Shown piece by piece: positions 47,286-48,019 of a stretch of DNA of 48,019 nt. This DNA is from a virus. Made by a program: the position numbers and the translations under genes. The stretch lies in the IMG/VR virus record IMGVR_UViG_3300049255_000568, positions 1 to 48,019 of that record; one strand, given 5' to 3'. The notes under the pieces are model-generated. The model had not been told where the DNA came from. It did no database searches and saw only the letters and a program-made list of their open reading frames with translations. The stretch's first letter is position 1, and the number at the start of each line of letters is the position of its first letter.

Positions 47286-47419
47286 CTCAAGCTCAAGCAT
47301 CCAACCTGCGCATCGGGTAGGCGATGCGGCCTGGGAGCGCTTGACAACTCCCGCCCTGCAGGAGAAGCGACCGACCTTAGGGAATCCGCTCCTAACTCTT
47401 TAAGTAGGAGGCTCTCCTT

Positions 47420-48019
47420 ATGAATAAACAAGGGATGGGATTGTGGATCGTCGTCATCGCTTTATTGATCCTCGATATCGGCGTGCACTGCGTCCGTGCC
47501 CAGGACGACTCCTCCAAGGTCGTCAAGACACAGGACTTGCAGATCGTCGATTCGAGCGGAACCGTCGTCGGCGACTTCAGTGCCGATAAGGGCTCCAACC
47601 CAATGCTCACCTTATATAATGAAAACGGCGACGGGCTTGTGGGGCTCCAAGCCGACGAAGATGGCGAAAGGCTCCTCTTAGGCAAAGAAGGCGGCCCCGG
47701 GAGCGCATTCTTCAGAGTCGACAAAGATGGCACCGGTTATGTCGTGTTCCTCGATAAGAAGAAAACCCCCCGGGCCGCGCTCCGGTACAGCGCGGATGAC
47801 GATTCAAGCTCCCTGGCTCTGGTGAACAAAGACGCGAATGCGGGAGTCATCGCCATTTCGGACAAGAATGGGAATTCGGTAAATGCCTGTGACTCCGCGG
47901 GCGTTGTCCGGGCAGGCGTCGTAACGAAGGATGACAAACCGAGCTTCGACCTGTACGACAAGGATGCGAAAGTCGCATGGGAACAAAATAGCGATGGTAA
48001 TAACGATCCCAGTAGGTAA
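47420..48019 (+). CDS. Exported beta-repeat protein
   Basis: 199 residues, AGGAGG ribosome site. Signal peptide MNKQGMGLWIVVIALLILDI with cleavage near VRAQD. The mature part is a run of short repeats of the type DSSGTVVGDFSADKGSNPML, NENGDGLVGLQADEDGERLL, KDGTGYVVFLDKKKTPRAAL, NKNGNSVNACDSAGVVRAGV, with D-x-G turns about every 20-25 residues, consistent with a beta-solenoid or stacked-hairpin fold. Function unknown; similar repeat proteins occur as secreted or surface proteins of environmental bacteria. It may mark the return to host genes or be a moron. Confidence 0.7.
   Translation: MNKQGMGLWIVVIALLILDIGVHCVRAQDDSSKVVKTQDLQIVDSSGTVVGDFSADKGSNPMLTLYNENGDGLVGLQADEDGERLLLGKEGGPGSAFFRVDKDGTGYVVFLDKKKTPRAALRYSADDDSSSLALVNKDANAGVIAISDKNGNSVNACDSAGVVRAGVVTKDDKPSFDLYDKDAKVAWEQNSDGNNDPSR

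Larger units (their letters stand above)
46577..47320 (+). pseudogene. Truncated orphan cassette without payload
   Basis: A 247-codon frame through repeat copy 3 that then reads low-complexity (PAGASRDFGNRGYLGKSQEP) over the nested gene and ends NLRIG-TAG followed by GCGATG, similar to NRFG-TAG-GCGATT at the end of cassette 1. So the payload between the nested gene and the C-terminal tail appears deleted. There is no ribosome site at the GTG. Best read as a remnant. Confidence 0.6.

Noticed and set aside
1-48019. tRNA genes, rRNA genes, insertion-sequence transposases, integrase and attachment sites
   Set aside because: I looked for T-loop/acceptor patterns, DDE/serine/tyrosine recombinase motifs and long direct repeats at the window edges and found none I could support. 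The prophage limits may lie outside the window.

Overview
This window is most simply read as a prophage or prophage-like element of a short-tailed (podovirus-like) virus in a GC-rich bacterium. It carries a replicative DnaB-type helicase, terminase small and large subunits, a P22-type portal, a scaffold-like protein, an HK97-fold-like major capsid protein, head-tail adaptors, a large beta-propeller tail protein and several tail-fibre-like proteins. They lie almost entirely on the plus strand and in morphogenetic order. No integrase, attachment site, holin, tRNA, rRNA or CRISPR array was recognised. The host cannot be named from sequence alone. The very frequent GC-rich palindromic intergenic elements, including copies that encode LTPxPSPxGRG-like peptides inside proteins, resemble elements seen in phyla such as Armatimonadota, Chloroflexota and Planctomycetota; this is only a weak guess.

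Layout: 1-4.8 kb holds an XRE repressor-like gene, a consensus promoter driving a replication-initiation-like gene, dnaB, and small membrane proteins on the minus strand. 4.8-5.55 kb has no convincing protein gene but two consensus sigma70 promoters followed by strong RNA hairpins, so it is a candidate small-RNA island. 6.4-8.3 kb is the terminase pair. 8.8-12 kb is a polymorphic-toxin-like gene with four immunity-like genes (two SUKH-type, two paralogues of another family). 12.3-12.9 kb is a DUF3800 gene on the minus strand. 13-26.2 kb is portal, scaffold, capsid, adaptors and tail. 26.2-29.9 kb is a second toxin-like gene followed by a tandemly duplicated toxin-tail/immunity cassette. 29.9-33.1 kb holds tail-fibre-like genes. 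33.2-36.5 kb is a sulfotransferase and two family-2 glycosyltransferases. 36.8-39.6 kb is a lytic-transglycosylase effector with a candidate exported immunity protein and small membrane proteins. 39.7-41.7 kb holds Gln-rich candidate internal virion proteins. 41.7-47.3 kb is a full-length effector with an HELVH metallopeptidase-like payload, followed by two promoterless-looking C-terminal cassettes that start with the same 302-bp repeat. Each of the three repeat copies is followed by a small gene nested in another frame. The window ends with an exported repeat protein.

Main proposal: several genes scattered through the structural operon are modular effectors. Two conserved non-enzymatic modules recur at their N-termini, and a C-terminal tail motif recurs too, while the payload is exchanged (HNH-like nuclease, lytic transglycosylase, HExxH peptidase, PBECR-like nuclease, unknown). 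Immunity-like genes and orphan cassettes sit beside them. This is the architecture of polymorphic toxins, here embedded in phage structural genes, with direct repeats that could drive payload exchange by recombination.

A second layer is a dense population of palindromic repeat elements in nearly every intergenic gap. They supply Shine-Dalgarno-like sequences and stop codons to neighbouring genes and have entered several reading frames. Four minus-strand genes have a -10 hexamer only 6-7 nt before the start codon, implying leaderless transcripts.
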